Source: Myxococcales bacterium (GTDB lineage: Bacteria; Myxococcota_A; Polyangia; Palsa-1104). From it: DNA of 64,000 nt. Positions 9,332 to 18,242 of the stretch are shown piece by piece (the stretch's first letter is position 1; every line of letters starts with the position of its first letter). The notes below the pieces were generated by a model. That model did not search any database and was not told the DNA's origin. It saw only the letters and a program-made list of their open reading frames with translations. The position numbers and the translations under genes were made by a program. The stretch is from positions 4,559 through 68,558 of the forward strand of contig PNAM01000070.1 of the NCBI GenBank assembly GCA_003170275.1. Direction: 5' to 3'.

Positions 9332-9895
9332 ATGGACCAGGACAACCGCGACGGTATGAAGGACGAGTCGGCGGCGGAAGACGTCGTCGACGAGGCGCGA
9401 GCGGCCGACGGGCCGAACGAGGACGCGCCTGCGGTAAGCCGCAAGGTTCGTCACAAACGGAGGCTTCGGGCGCGCTCGAAGACCATCGCGCCCAAGCGCC
9501 TCACCAAAGAGGAGCTGCGCTTCCGCGATCTGCTGCCGATGTTCGACGATCCCGAGCGGCCGCAGTCGCGCGGCGAGTGCAAGGAGGCCGAGCGCCCCTG
9601 CCCGTACGTCTCGTGCAAGCACCACCTGTACCTCGACGTGAATCCGGAGACCGGCTCGATCAAGCTCAACTTCCCGGATCTCGAGGTGTGGGAGATGCCC
9701 GAGACCTGCTCGCTCGACGTCGCCGACAAGGGCGGCATCACGCTCGAGGAGGTGGGCGAGATCCTCAACCTCACGCGCGAGCGCATCCGCCAGGTCGAGG
9801 TGCGGGGCCTCCTCAAGCTGAAGATGGTGGGCCCGGGCGAAGAACCGCTGCCCGGCGACGCCAACTATTTCCCGCCCGGCACCGGCGGCAACTAG
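9332..9895 (+). CDS. Sigma-70 region 4-like DNA-binding protein with Cys motif
   Basis: A 187-residue protein. The ATG at 9332 has GGAGGGG four bases upstream, which decides the start against longer frames. The N-terminus is acidic, then basic ([14 protein letters not shown]). The middle carries four Cys ([18 protein letters not shown] and ETCSLDVAD) that could bind zinc or a cluster. The C-terminus is a typical sigma region 4 helix-turn-helix ([22 protein letters not shown]). Region 2 is absent, so it cannot be a complete sigma factor. It may act as a promoter-binding regulator or anti-/co-sigma-like protein. It follows the MerR-like gene. Confidence 0.75.
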   Translation: MDQDNRDGMKDESAAEDVVDEARAADGPNEDAPAVSRKVRHKRRLRARSKTIAPKRLTKEELRFRDLLPMFDDPERPQSRGECKEAERPCPYVSCKHHLYLDVNPETGSIKLNFPDLEVWEMPETCSLDVADKGGITLEEVGEILNLTRERIRQVEVRGLLKLKMVGPGEEPLPGDANYFPPGTGGN

Positions 9896-9908
9896 CGCGC
9901 CGGCGCGA

Positions 9909-11873
9909 TCAGGGGCAGGGATCGCCGGCCGCCTGGCCGTGCGGCACCTTGGGCACGCCGGCCAGCCAGGTCGTCAGGAAGCAGCGGTACTCGTGCTTGG
10001 GCGGATCGGTCTGGAACGCCACCTCGTGGCCGTCTTCGATCGTGTCCGCAGGATGCTGCACGACGATCGCGGTCACCGTCCGGGCGCCCACCTGTCGGTT
10101 GCCGGACACCGGAAAGGCGATCGACTGACCGCCCGACCAGGGGAGCACCGCGCCGAGCGGCGTCTGGGTGGCCAGCTCGGGCGCGCTCGAGTCGAGCTCG
10201 TCGCCGGCGAGATCGAGATCCAGCGATAGGCTGGTGGTGTTGGCGATCTGCGGCAGGATGTAGTGATCGACAATCCCCTGCAACATGAGCACGTGCGTCG
10301 GGCCGACGGCGCGATCGTAGACCGGCGGATCGGCGGGCTCGGCCGCCCACTGGACCAGCATCAGCGCGGCATCGTTCTCGGTCAGGTCGCGCTGATCCAT
10401 GTCGTAGTCGAGCAGGATCTCCGCCAGCGGTCGGATGTAGAGCGGCTTCTTCTTGTACATGACGTTCTCGATCCAGCTTCCGCCCGCGCCGCTCAGGATC
10501 GCCGCGCCGTAACGCGGCTCGAGCGCCAGCACCAGCGGTGCGATGGTCGCGCCGATCGAGTGGCCCATGAGCGCGACGTGCGTTGCGTCGAAGCGCACCG
10601 GCGTCGCGCCCACGCCGGGGCAGTCGCTGGCGTCGAACGAGAGCTGCTCGAGCACGCGCTCGATCAGGCTGAGCTCGAGCGCGGACTGGCGGATGTTGTC
10701 GCGCAGCGCGGCGGCGTTCATCACGTTGAAGATCAGGAATTGCTCGTCGCCGCCGGTGGTGTTGCGCTTTCCGCCGAGCGGCCCGTCGAAGCTCAAGCCG
10801 GCGAACCCGGCGCGCGCAAAATGGAGCGCCGGGCCGGTGCCGGGCGCGATCGGCGGGCCGTCGGTCACCGCCTGCGGTCCGCGATCGACGAGCGGGCGAT
10901 CGCCGCCGCCGCCCGCCCGGATGAACACCGTGATGGGAAAGCCGGCCGCGGGCATGGTCGCGCGCGGCACGGTGACGATCAGGTTGGCCTCTTCCTGGCG
11001 CTGCACGGTGGGCAGCCAGCCGCCGCCCGTCATCGTGAAGGGCGGATCGCCGCCCTGGTAGTCGGGCATCAAGATCGTGCTCGAATAGACGCAGTAGTCG
11101 TCGAAGGTGTCGGTGCGCACCAGCGGCGAGAGCGGGGCGGGCAGCGGGCGCGTGAGCGCGTCGTCGCGAAAGCGGGTTAGCTCGGCGGTCGGATCGTCGG
11201 TGGTGAACACCGCCAGGCCGGCCAGCTGCTTGCCGGCCACGCCGGACTTGGCGAGCGCCGCGATCGCTTGTTGATAGCTGGCGAGCGCGGCGCCGGCCAG
11301 CCCCGCAGGCGCGCGGCCCGCGAGCAGATCCGCGAGCGCCGGCGCGGGGGCGAGCGACTTGCCCGACGCATCGCGCGTGGTGGTGAGCACGACCGCGGCG
11401 TAGGTCTGGTGCGGTCGTAGGGGGATGCCTTGCAGCGGCAAGAGCGACAGGAGGTTGGGCGCGCCGAACGGTCCACCGTCGGGCTGGAAGGCGATCTGCA
11501 CCGGGTAACGGTGCAGAAAATCCGGCGCGCCGTCGGTCACGCCAACGAGAAAGACCGGCGACGTGGCCGCGACAGAGCCCGCCAGATCGGGCAGCTTCGT
11601 CGCGTCGAGCGGCCCGGTCAGCGGCAACAGGATCGTCGACGACAGCGCAAAGCCGTGCGCGTCGGCGGCGATCAGCGCGAGGCCCTGATCGATCAGCTGC
11701 ACGTGGTTGGGGTTGGGAACGCGCGACACGTCGACGTGCCCGTCCGCGCGTAGCAGATCGTCCGAGGGAAACGGCGCAGTGTAGAACGAGGCGCGCTCGA
11801 ACGACATGAGCACCTGGGTGCCGCCCGACGAGTTGCAGCCGGTCAAGAGCAGGCAGAGCGTCGCCCACCTCAT
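9909..11873 (-). CDS. Alpha/beta-hydrolase-like lipoprotein
   Basis: A 654-residue lipoprotein with the lipobox LLTGC. The N-terminal half is beta-rich. The C-terminal half contains the nucleophile elbow ALMGHSIGA, with a flanking strand THVALM and a later IVDHYILP that could supply the acid/His end of a Ser hydrolase triad. It is similar in layout to large extracellular esterase/lipase-like lipoproteins of myxobacteria; the substrate is unknown. Its ATG overlaps the stop of the M19 dipeptidase gene as ATGA (11870-11873), so it is the third gene of a coupled operon. Confidence 0.7.
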   Translation of the reverse strand: MRWATLCLLLTGCNSSGGTQVLMSFERASFYTAPFPSDDLLRADGHVDVSRVPNPNHVQLIDQGLALIAADAHGFALSSTILLPLTGPLDATKLPDLAGSVAATSPVFLVGVTDGAPDFLHRYPVQIAFQPDGGPFGAPNLLSLLPLQGIPLRPHQTYAAVVLTTTRDASGKSLAPAPALADLLAGRAPAGLAGAALASYQQAIAALAKSGVAGKQLAGLAVFTTDDPTAELTRFRDDALTRPLPAPLSPLVRTDTFDDYCVYSSTILMPDYQGGDPPFTMTGGGWLPTVQRQEEANLIVTVPRATMPAAGFPITVFIRAGGGGDRPLVDRGPQAVTDGPPIAPGTGPALHFARAGFAGLSFDGPLGGKRNTTGGDEQFLIFNVMNAAALRDNIRQSALELSLIERVLEQLSFDASDCPGVGATPVRFDATHVALMGHSIGATIAPLVLALEPRYGAAILSGAGGSWIENVMYKKKPLYIRPLAEILLDYDMDQRDLTENDAALMLVQWAAEPADPPVYDRAVGPTHVLMLQGIVDHYILPQIANTTSLSLDLDLAGDELDSSAPELATQTPLGAVLPWSGGQSIAFPVSGNRQVGARTVTAIVVQHPADTIEDGHEVAFQTDPPKHEYRCFLTTWLAGVPKVPHGQAAGDPCP

Positions 11874-12943
11874 CCGCGTAGCGCCTCGAGGCTGCGTAGG
11901 AAATTGCCGCCGAGCACGCCGCGGATCACCTCGGGCCGCCAATTGCGCTCGAGCATGATCTGCACCAGCCGCGGCAGCTCCAGGCAGGTCGGCAGATCGC
12001 GCGGCGTGACGATCGCGCCGTCCCAGTCCGAGCCGAGCGACGCGCAGCCTTCGCCCGCCACCTTCATGATGTGCTCGAGGTGATCGACGATCGACGACGC
12101 GCGCCCGCCGAACGTCGGATCGCCGAGGAAGCTCGATTGGTACATCACCCCGACGGTGCCGCCGGTCTCGGCGATGGCGCGTAGCTGCTCGTCGTCGAGG
12201 TTGCGCCAGTGCGGGTGCACGCCGGTGACGCCGGTGTGCGTGACGATCAGCGGCTGCATGCGGTCGTGCACCTCGACCGCCTGGAAGAAGCCCTTGCGGC
12301 TGATGTGCGCCAGATCGACGAAGATGCGCTGCGCGTTCAGCCGCCGCACGTAGTCCTGGCCGCGCGTGGTCAGCCCGGCGTTGCGCATCTTGACCGGCGC
12401 CGAGGTCGAGCCGAGCGGCGAGTTGTTGAGGTGCACCAGGGTGATGCGCAGGATCAGGCGATCGGGGATCTTCTCCAGCTCGCCGTCGGCGTCGAGCGCG
12501 TTGCCGCCCTGGATGCCGAAAAACGCCGCGTGCTTGCCGGCCGTGCGCGCCGCCCGGTATTCGCCGGCGGTGCGTACCACCGACACGTCCTCGGCGCAAC
12601 CCGCGAAGATGCCGCGCAGCTGCTCGAGGTTCTTCCAGAACTGCCGCGCGCGCGCCTTGGACGAGCGCAGCGGGTTGGTGGTGATCGCCCAGATCCCGCC
12701 GGTGACCTGCGCCTCGCGGATGCGCGGCAGATCCACCTGGCTGTAGAAGCTGGCCTCGAACAGCCCGTGGCCGTGCCGGCGGGTCAGGTCGTAGCCGAAC
12801 ACCCGGGTCCAGATGAACGAGTCGATGTGCAGATCGATCACGTCGCTGGCGAGGTACAGGTCGATGGCCTCGCGCGAGATGCCGAGCTGCGTGGCCCAGG
12901 CGGCGGGATCCGTTCGGTGGTCGGCAAAAGGCAGCATGGTCAC
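11870..12943 (-). CDS. Membrane dipeptidase, peptidase M19 (renal dipeptidase family)
   Basis: A 357-residue TIM-barrel zinc dipeptidase. Diagnostic features are DLHID near residue 37 (HxD metal ligands), the glutamate-region FFGIQGGNAL, LTLVHLNNSPLGS, VDLAHISRKGFFQAVE, PLIVTHTGVTGVHPHWRNLDDEQL and LGSDWDGA. These enzymes hydrolyse dipeptides, often with a C-terminal D-residue. There is no signal peptide, so it is probably cytoplasmic. The GTG at 12943 overlaps the upstream stop (GTGA), and an ATG six bases later is an alternative start. Placed between a D-threonine-aldolase-like enzyme and an exported hydrolase, it suggests use of D-amino-acid-containing peptides. Confidence 0.88.
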   Translation of the reverse strand: MTMLPFADHRTDPAAWATQLGISREAIDLYLASDVIDLHIDSFIWTRVFGYDLTRRHGHGLFEASFYSQVDLPRIREAQVTGGIWAITTNPLRSSKARARQFWKNLEQLRGIFAGCAEDVSVVRTAGEYRAARTAGKHAAFFGIQGGNALDADGELEKIPDRLILRITLVHLNNSPLGSTSAPVKMRNAGLTTRGQDYVRRLNAQRIFVDLAHISRKGFFQAVEVHDRMQPLIVTHTGVTGVHPHWRNLDDEQLRAIAETGGTVGVMYQSSFLGDPTFGGRASSIVDHLEHIMKVAGEGCASLGSDWDGAIVTPRDLPTCLELPRLVQIMLERNWRPEVIRGVLGGNFLRSLEALRG

Positions 12944-14115
12944 CCGAGGAAGCAGCGGCCGAGGCCGCGGTAGGTGGGAGCGCGCTCGACCACGCGATCG
13001 TCGCGCACGAGCAGGTACTCGTTGAAGTGCTCGGCCAACTCGCCGGTTTTGGCGGGCCGGAACAGGACCGGATCGCCGAGCCGCACGTCGACGCCCGCGG
13101 GCAAGCGCACCGGCGTCTGGACCTCGCCAGCGCCTTCGAGCGGCAAGAGGCGCGCGCCTGCCGGGGCGACCGGCTGCGGCAGGCGATCGGCGCCCGGCCC
13201 GCCCGAAGCGATGTAGCCGCCGCCGAGGCAGGTGACCATGCCCGGCGCCGGCCGCCGCACCGCCTGCAGCGCGAAGAACAGCGCCGGCTCGAGCTGAAGG
13301 CCGCGGTAGTGATCGAACAGCAGGCTGTCCAGGAAGCCCGAGCCGGCGGCGACCTCGGTGAGCGCGGCTTCGGTGCTGGCCGAGCCGAGGCTGCCGGTGC
13401 CGCCGCCGTTGAACAGCGTCGGGCGCAGGTCGCGAGCGGCGAGCGCCTGCACCAGGCGCGCGCGCTGGCCGGCGACGTCGGCGCGCGACAAGCGCTTCAT
13501 GCCGCGGCGGGCCAGGCTGGTGTCGGCCAGGCCGGCGATCTGCGCTTCGTATCCCATCAGCCCGTGGAAGCGTAAGCCGGAAAAGCCGCCGATGCGCTCG
13601 ACAAATGCGACCACGTCGCCGGCGTCGCGCAGCGGGCTGCGGCGTACGCCGAGATACAGCAGGCTGCCGAGCGGGCGATAGGCGAGATCGAGCTCGACCA
13701 CCACCGGGATGCGCGTTCCGGCCGCGCGTGCCGCCGCGTCGAGGGCGGTGAGGTGCTCGACGTCATCGACGACCACCGCTGCGCTCGCGCCGCGCGCGTT
13801 GGTCGCAGCCAAGAGGTTCGCGTCGCTCTCCTGCACCGTCGGATACGCCAGCAGCAGATCGTCGAACCCCTGCTCGGCCAAGAACGCCGTCTCGGCCGCC
13901 GCGTACGTGAGCACCCCGCGAATCGTCCCGCCTGATCGTTCGGTGAGGTAGTGGAGCAGCGCCGGGCAGCGGATCGACTTCGACGCCAGCCGCAGCGTCT
14001 TGTTTGCGGCGCGCACCGGCGCGAGGAGCTGCGCGAGGTTGTGATCGACCGCCGCCAGGTCGACGAGCGCGGCCGGCAGCGGGATCCCCTGGAGCGCCGC
14101 GCGAAAGTCCCGCAT
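12940..14115 (-). CDS. D-threonine aldolase/D-serine dehydratase-like PLP enzyme
   Basis: A 391-residue fold-type III (alanine-racemase-like) PLP protein. The PLP lysine lies in LRLASKSIRCP near residue 46. The barrel continues with VELDLAYRPLG, LRFHGLMGYEAQIAG, LFNGGGTGSLG (phosphate loop) and FDHYRGL. The C-terminal DSD1-type domain ends with HFNEYLLVRDDRV, in the region that binds the divalent metal in D-threonine aldolases. It is the first gene of a three-gene minus-strand operon with an M19 dipeptidase and a hydrolase lipoprotein. The likely role is cleavage or dehydration of a D-hydroxy-amino acid; the exact substrate is not determinable. Confidence 0.8.
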   Translation of the reverse strand: MRDFRAALQGIPLPAALVDLAAVDHNLAQLLAPVRAANKTLRLASKSIRCPALLHYLTERSGGTIRGVLTYAAAETAFLAEQGFDDLLLAYPTVQESDANLLAATNARGASAAVVVDDVEHLTALDAAARAAGTRIPVVVELDLAYRPLGSLLYLGVRRSPLRDAGDVVAFVERIGGFSGLRFHGLMGYEAQIAGLADTSLARRGMKRLSRADVAGQRARLVQALAARDLRPTLFNGGGTGSLGSASTEAALTEVAAGSGFLDSLLFDHYRGLQLEPALFFALQAVRRPAPGMVTCLGGGYIASGGPGADRLPQPVAPAGARLLPLEGAGEVQTPVRLPAGVDVRLGDPVLFRPAKTGELAEHFNEYLLVRDDRVVERAPTYRGLGRCFLG

Positions 14116-14166
14116 CGGGCCCGCACCCTAGCACGACGCCCTTCCTTGCGCCTGAACTCGCGGCTG

Positions 14167-14196
14167 TTGACGGGTGGCGCCGCCGCCTGCTACCAA
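14167..14196 (+). promoter_or_regulatory. Promoter of the pur operon (TTGACG - 18 - TACCAA)
   Basis: TTGACG at 14167-14172 is a near-consensus -35, and TACCAA at 14191-14196 is an acceptable -10 with an 18-base spacer. Transcription would begin about 25 bases before the purH ATG, leaving room for its GGAG site. No purine riboswitch-like structure fits in so short a leader. Confidence 0.5.
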
Positions 14197-14227
14197 CGGA
14201 TCCCCCCCAGATAGACGGAGTGCGGTC

Positions 14228-15829
14228 ATGGTGCGGATTCGCAGGGCCTTGGTCAGCGTCTCCGACAAGCGCGGCGTGGAGGAGCTGGCCAAGGGGCTGG
14301 CCCGTCACGGTGTGCAGATCCTGTCGACGGGTGGCACCGCGCGCGCGCTGCGCGAGGCGGGCGCGCAGGTCACCGAGGTGGCCGATTACACCGGCGCGCC
14401 GGAGATCCTCGACGGGCGGGTCAAGACGCTGCACCCGAAGATCCACGGCGGGTTGCTCGGCCGGCCGACCGCCGAGCACCGCGCGGAGATGAAGACGCAC
14501 GGGATCGAGCCGATCGATCTGGTGGTGGTGAACCTGTATCCGTTCCGCGAGACGGTGGCGCGCAAGGGCGTGACGCTCGCCGAGGCGATCGAGAACATCG
14601 ACATCGGCGGGCCGTCGATGGTGCGCTCGGCGTCGAAGAACCACGAGCGCGTGGCGGTGCTGGTCGATCCCGAGGACTACCAGCACCTGCTCACCGAGAT
14701 GGACGGCAACGACGGGCAGGTCTCGGCGCTGTTGCGCTTCAACCTGGCGCGCAAGGCGTTCGCCTACACCGCGGCGTACGACGGCGCGATCGCCAACTTT
14801 CTCACCGCCCTGCCGCCCGACTCGATGAGCCGGCCGGGGCCGCTCGAGCCGGCGACCTTCCCCGAGACTCTCACGCTGCAGTTCAAGGAAGGGCGCACGT
14901 TGCGCTACGGCGAGAATCCGCACCAGCAGGCGGCCTTCTACCTCGACGAAGCGACGCCAGAAGGCCCGTCGGTGGCGCGCGCCGAGGTGCTGCAGGGCAA
15001 GGAGCTCTCGTACAACAACATCGTCGATCTCGACGCGGCGGCCATGCTGGTGTCGGAGTTCTCGCGCCCGGCGGTGGCGATCATCAAGCACACCAACCCG
15101 TGCGGCGTGGCCGAGAGCGACGACGGCTGCGCGGCGGCCTATCGGTTGGCGCGCGAGTGCGATCCGGTGAGCGCGTACGGCGGCATCGTCGCCTGCAACC
15201 GGGTGGTCGACGACGAGCTCGGCCGCGAGCTGGCCGAGACCTTTCTCGAGTGCGTGATCGCGCCCGGCTTCACCGACGGCGCGCGCGAGTCTTTGGCCAA
15301 GAAGAAGGCGCTGCGCCTGCTCGCCTACCAGACGCCGCAGCACGGGCGCCCGTCGCTGATCCTGCGCGCGGTCAACGGCGGCCTGTTGGTGCAGACGCCC
15401 GACGACAAGATCGTCAGCGCGGCCGAGGCGCAGGTGGTGACCAAGCGCGCGCCCACCGCCGAAGAGCTGCGCGGGCTCGATTTCGCCTGGCGCGTGTGCA
15501 AGCACGTCAAGTCGAACGCGATCGTGTTCGCGTCGCTGGTGCAGCGCGGCGGGGCGGGCGCACGCGCGGTGGGGATCGGCGCGGGGCAGATGTCGCGCGT
15601 GGACTCGGTCAAGATCGCGCGCATGAAGGCGCAGCTGCCGACGCTTGGCGGCGTGCTCGCCTCCGACGCGTTCTTCCCGTTCCGCGACGGGCTCGACGCC
15701 GCCGCCGAGGCGGGCATCACCGCGGTGATCCAGCCGGGCGGCTCGGTGCGCGACGAGGAAGTGATCGCCGCCGCCAACCAGTTCGACCTGGCGATGGTGT
15801 TCACCAAGATGCGGCACTTCCGGCATTAG
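14228..15829 (+). CDS. purH: Bifunctional AICAR transformylase/IMP cyclohydrolase
   Basis: A 533-residue cytoplasmic enzyme that catalyses the last two steps of IMP synthesis. The N-terminal MGS-like cyclohydrolase domain ([53 protein letters not shown]) is complete. So is the AICARFT domain ([27 protein letters not shown] with the catalytic Lys-His, [10 protein letters not shown], the terminal [14 protein letters not shown] and MRHFRH). GGAG seven bases upstream supports the ATG at 14228. It heads purH-purD-purE. Confidence 0.98.
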   Translation: MVRIRRALVSVSDKRGVEELAKGLARHGVQILSTGGTARALREAGAQVTEVADYTGAPEILDGRVKTLHPKIHGGLLGRPTAEHRAEMKTHGIEPIDLVVVNLYPFRETVARKGVTLAEAIENIDIGGPSMVRSASKNHERVAVLVDPEDYQHLLTEMDGNDGQVSALLRFNLARKAFAYTAAYDGAIANFLTALPPDSMSRPGPLEPATFPETLTLQFKEGRTLRYGENPHQQAAFYLDEATPEGPSVARAEVLQGKELSYNNIVDLDAAAMLVSEFSRPAVAIIKHTNPCGVAESDDGCAAAYRLARECDPVSAYGGIVACNRVVDDELGRELAETFLECVIAPGFTDGARESLAKKKALRLLAYQTPQHGRPSLILRAVNGGLLVQTPDDKIVSAAEAQVVTKRAPTAEELRGLDFAWRVCKHVKSNAIVFASLVQRGGAGARAVGIGAGQMSRVDSVKIARMKAQLPTLGGVLASDAFFPFRDGLDAAAEAGITAVIQPGGSVRDEEVIAAANQFDLAMVFTKMRHFRH

Positions 15830-15830
15830 C

Positions 15831-17114
15831 ATGAAAATTCTCGTCGTCGGTGGCGGCGGTCGCGAGCACGCCCTGTGCTGGGGGCTCTCGCGCAGCCGTT
15901 CAGTGACCGGGCTGTTGTGTGCGCCGGGAAACGCCGGAATCGCCGGGATCGCGCGCTGCGTCCCGATCAAGATCGACGAGCCCACGCGCCTGGCCGATCT
16001 CGCCGACGCCGAGAACGTAGACCTGGTGGTCGTCGGCCCGGAGGCGCCGCTGGTGGCTGGGCTCGCCGATCTGTTGCAGTCGCGCGGTCGCGCGGTGTTC
16101 GGCTGCTCCAAGGCGGCCGCCGAGCTCGAGGGCTCCAAGGCCTACGCCAAGGCGTTCATGGCGCGCCATCGGGTGCCGACCGCCGCGTTCGGCGTGTTCT
16201 CGGAAGCCGGCGAGGCCGAGCTGTTCATCGATACGCTGTGCGAGCGGGGCGATCGCAAGCTGGTGGTCAAGGCCGACGGGCTGGCGGCCGGCAAGGGCGT
16301 GGTGATCTGCGACGGCGCCGAGCAGACCAAGCTCGAGGTCGGCAAGATGGTCACCGACGGGCACCTGGGCGACGCGGGCCGGCGGGTGGTGATCGAGGAG
16401 TTCCTTGAGGGGCGCGAGGCGTCGCTGATGGCGCTGGTCGACGGCGAGCGCGTCACGCCGCTGGCCCCGGCCGAGGATCACAAGACCATCTTCGACAGCG
16501 ATCGCGGGCCGATGACCGGTGGCATGGGCGCGATCTCGCCCACACCGGTGCTCGACGATCTGTCGGTGGCGCGCGCGGTGCGCGAGGTGCTCGAGCCGAC
16601 CGCGCGCGGCCTGGTCGCCGAGGGACGGCCGTTCCGTGGCGTGCTCTACGCGGGCCTGATGCTGACGCGCGAGGGGCCGCGCGTGCTCGAGTTCAACGTG
16701 CGCTTCGGCGATCCGGAGACGCAGGTGCTGATCCCGCGCCTCGACGAGGATCTGGCGCTGCTGCTGCACGCAGTGGCGATCGGAGAGCTGCCCGAGCGGG
16801 TGCGGTTCTCCTCGCGGAGCGCGGTGTGCGTGGTGATGGCGGCGGGGGGCTATCCGGGCCCATCGGATGTCCAGCCGCCGGCGGTGATCTCGGGGCTCGA
16901 GCGCGCCGCTGCGCTGGCCGACGTGGTGGTGTTTCACGCCGGCACACGTTCGGAGGAGGGGCGGGTGATGACCGCCGGGGGCCGCGTGCTCGGCGTGACC
17001 GCGCTCGGCGACACGCTGGCCAGTGCGCGCGCGCGCGCGTACCAGGCGGTCGACACGATCAGCTTCGCGGGCGCGCAGGTGCGTCGCGACATCGGCGGAC
17101 GGAGCTACACATGA
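15831..17114 (+). CDS. purD: Phosphoribosylamine-glycine ligase
   Basis: A 427-residue ATP-grasp enzyme making GAR, step 2 of purine synthesis. The family features are KILVVGGGGREHALCWGL at the N-terminus, the purD signature around FNVRFGDPETQVLIPRL, ATP-grasp LVVKADGLAAGKGVVIC, and DHKTIFDSDRGPMTGGMGAISP. It starts one base after the purH stop and its own stop is overlapped by the purE start (ATGA). Length and motifs are normal. Confidence 0.98.
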   Translation: MKILVVGGGGREHALCWGLSRSRSVTGLLCAPGNAGIAGIARCVPIKIDEPTRLADLADAENVDLVVVGPEAPLVAGLADLLQSRGRAVFGCSKAAAELEGSKAYAKAFMARHRVPTAAFGVFSEAGEAELFIDTLCERGDRKLVVKADGLAAGKGVVICDGAEQTKLEVGKMVTDGHLGDAGRRVVIEEFLEGREASLMALVDGERVTPLAPAEDHKTIFDSDRGPMTGGMGAISPTPVLDDLSVARAVREVLEPTARGLVAEGRPFRGVLYAGLMLTREGPRVLEFNVRFGDPETQVLIPRLDEDLALLLHAVAIGELPERVRFSSRSAVCVVMAAGGYPGPSDVQPPAVISGLERAAALADVVVFHAGTRSEEGRVMTAGGRVLGVTALGDTLASARARAYQAVDTISFAGAQVRRDIGGRSYT

Positions 17115-17620
17115 CCAAGAAGAATGGCGGGCCGCGCGTTGGAATCCTGATGGGCTCGGAGTCCGATCTCGAGGTGATGAAGGCGGCGGCGAAGATCCTC
17201 ACCGAGCTCGGCGTCACCAACGAGCTGCGCGTGCTGTCCGCGCATCGCACGCCCGACGAGGCCGGCGCGTACGCCGCCAACGCCGAGGCCAACGGCACGC
17301 GCGTGCTGATCGCCGGGGCGGGGCTGGCCGCGCACCTGGCGGGCGCGCTGGTGGCGCACACGACGCTGCCGGTGATCGGCGTGCCGCTGGCGGCGGCGGG
17401 CGGGCTCAACGGGCTCGATTCGCTCCTGTCGACGGTGCAGATGCCGCCCGGTCTGCCGGTGGCGACGGTGGCTATCGGCGGCGCGCACAACGCGGGCCTG
17501 CTGGCCGCGGCGATCCTGGCGCTCTCCGACGACGCGCTCGCCAAGGCGCTCAAGGCCAAGCGCAAGGAGATGCGCGACAAGGTGCTCGCCGCCGACCAGC
17601 GGGTGCGCGCGTCGAAATGA
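17111..17620 (+). CDS. purE: N5-carboxyaminoimidazole ribonucleotide mutase
   Basis: A 169-residue enzyme that interconverts N5-CAIR and CAIR. Class I PurE motifs are intact: GILMGSESDLEVM (phosphate loop), LSAHRTPDE with the catalytic His, GAGLAAHLAGALVAHTTLPVIGVP, and the 40s-loop-like GGLNGLDSLLSTVQMPPGLPVATVAIGG. The start ATG overlaps the purD stop and its stop overlaps the next start, both as ATGA. PurK is not in the window, although class I PurE normally works with PurK. Confidence 0.97.
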   Translation: MTKKNGGPRVGILMGSESDLEVMKAAAKILTELGVTNELRVLSAHRTPDEAGAYAANAEANGTRVLIAGAGLAAHLAGALVAHTTLPVIGVPLAAAGGLNGLDSLLSTVQMPPGLPVATVAIGGAHNAGLLAAAILALSDDALAKALKAKRKEMRDKVLAADQRVRASK

Positions 17621-18231
17621 GCCGCCCCGGCCCTCGCCCTGGCCTGACGGCGCAAGGGAGGGCGATCGCGGCCGCGCTGGCGGCGCTGCGGCGCGGCGAG
17701 GTCGTGGCGTTTCCCACCGAGTCGAGCTACGGGCTCGCCGTCGACGCGCGATCGCCCGCGGCGCTGGCGCGGCTGTTCCTGGTCAAGCAGCGCGAGCCGG
17801 GCAAGCCGCCGCCGCTGCTGGTCGACGGCGTGACCATGCTGATGATGCTGGCGGCGCGCGTGCCGGCCCGCGCCCAGGCGTTGATCGCGCGCTTCTGGCC
17901 GGGGCCGCTCACGCTGGTCCTGCCCGCGCGCGCGGAGCTCCCCGAGACGATCGTCTCCGGCAGCGGGGTTGGCGCGCGTCACTCGTCGCACGCGCTGGCC
18001 ACGCAGCTGGTGACCGCGTTCGGCGGCCCGCTCACCGCGACCAGCGCCAACCTGGCCGGTCAGCCGCCCGCGCTCACCGCCGCCGAGGTGCGCGCCGCGC
18101 TGCCTTCGGTGCACGTGCTCGACGGCGGCCCGGCGCCGGGCGCGCTCCCGTCGACGGTGGTGCGGGTGGGAGACGACGGTACCTTGACGGTGCTGCGTGC
18201 CGGCGCCATGGACCCCGGATTGCTTTCATAG
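17617..18231 (+). CDS. Sua5/YciO/YrdC protein, threonylcarbamoyl-AMP synthase type
   Basis: A 204-residue single-domain YrdC-fold protein. The motifs VVAFPTESSYGLAVDARS, LFLVKQREPGKPPPLLV and ARFWPGPLTLVLPA, plus SGVGARHSSHALATQLV and LTATSANLAGQPP, match TsaC/Sua5. That enzyme makes threonylcarbamoyl-AMP from threonine, bicarbonate and ATP for the t6A tRNA modification. The canonical KxR lysine/arginine pair is present (KQREP). There is no C-terminal Sua5 domain, so it is the short TsaC-like form. It is coupled to purE by ATGA. Confidence 0.88.
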   Translation: MSRPGPRPGLTAQGRAIAAALAALRRGEVVAFPTESSYGLAVDARSPAALARLFLVKQREPGKPPPLLVDGVTMLMMLAARVPARAQALIARFWPGPLTLVLPARAELPETIVSGSGVGARHSSHALATQLVTAFGGPLTATSANLAGQPPALTAAEVRAALPSVHVLDGGPAPGALPSTVVRVGDDGTLTVLRAGAMDPGLLS

Positions 18232-18242
18232 TAGGAGCAGGC

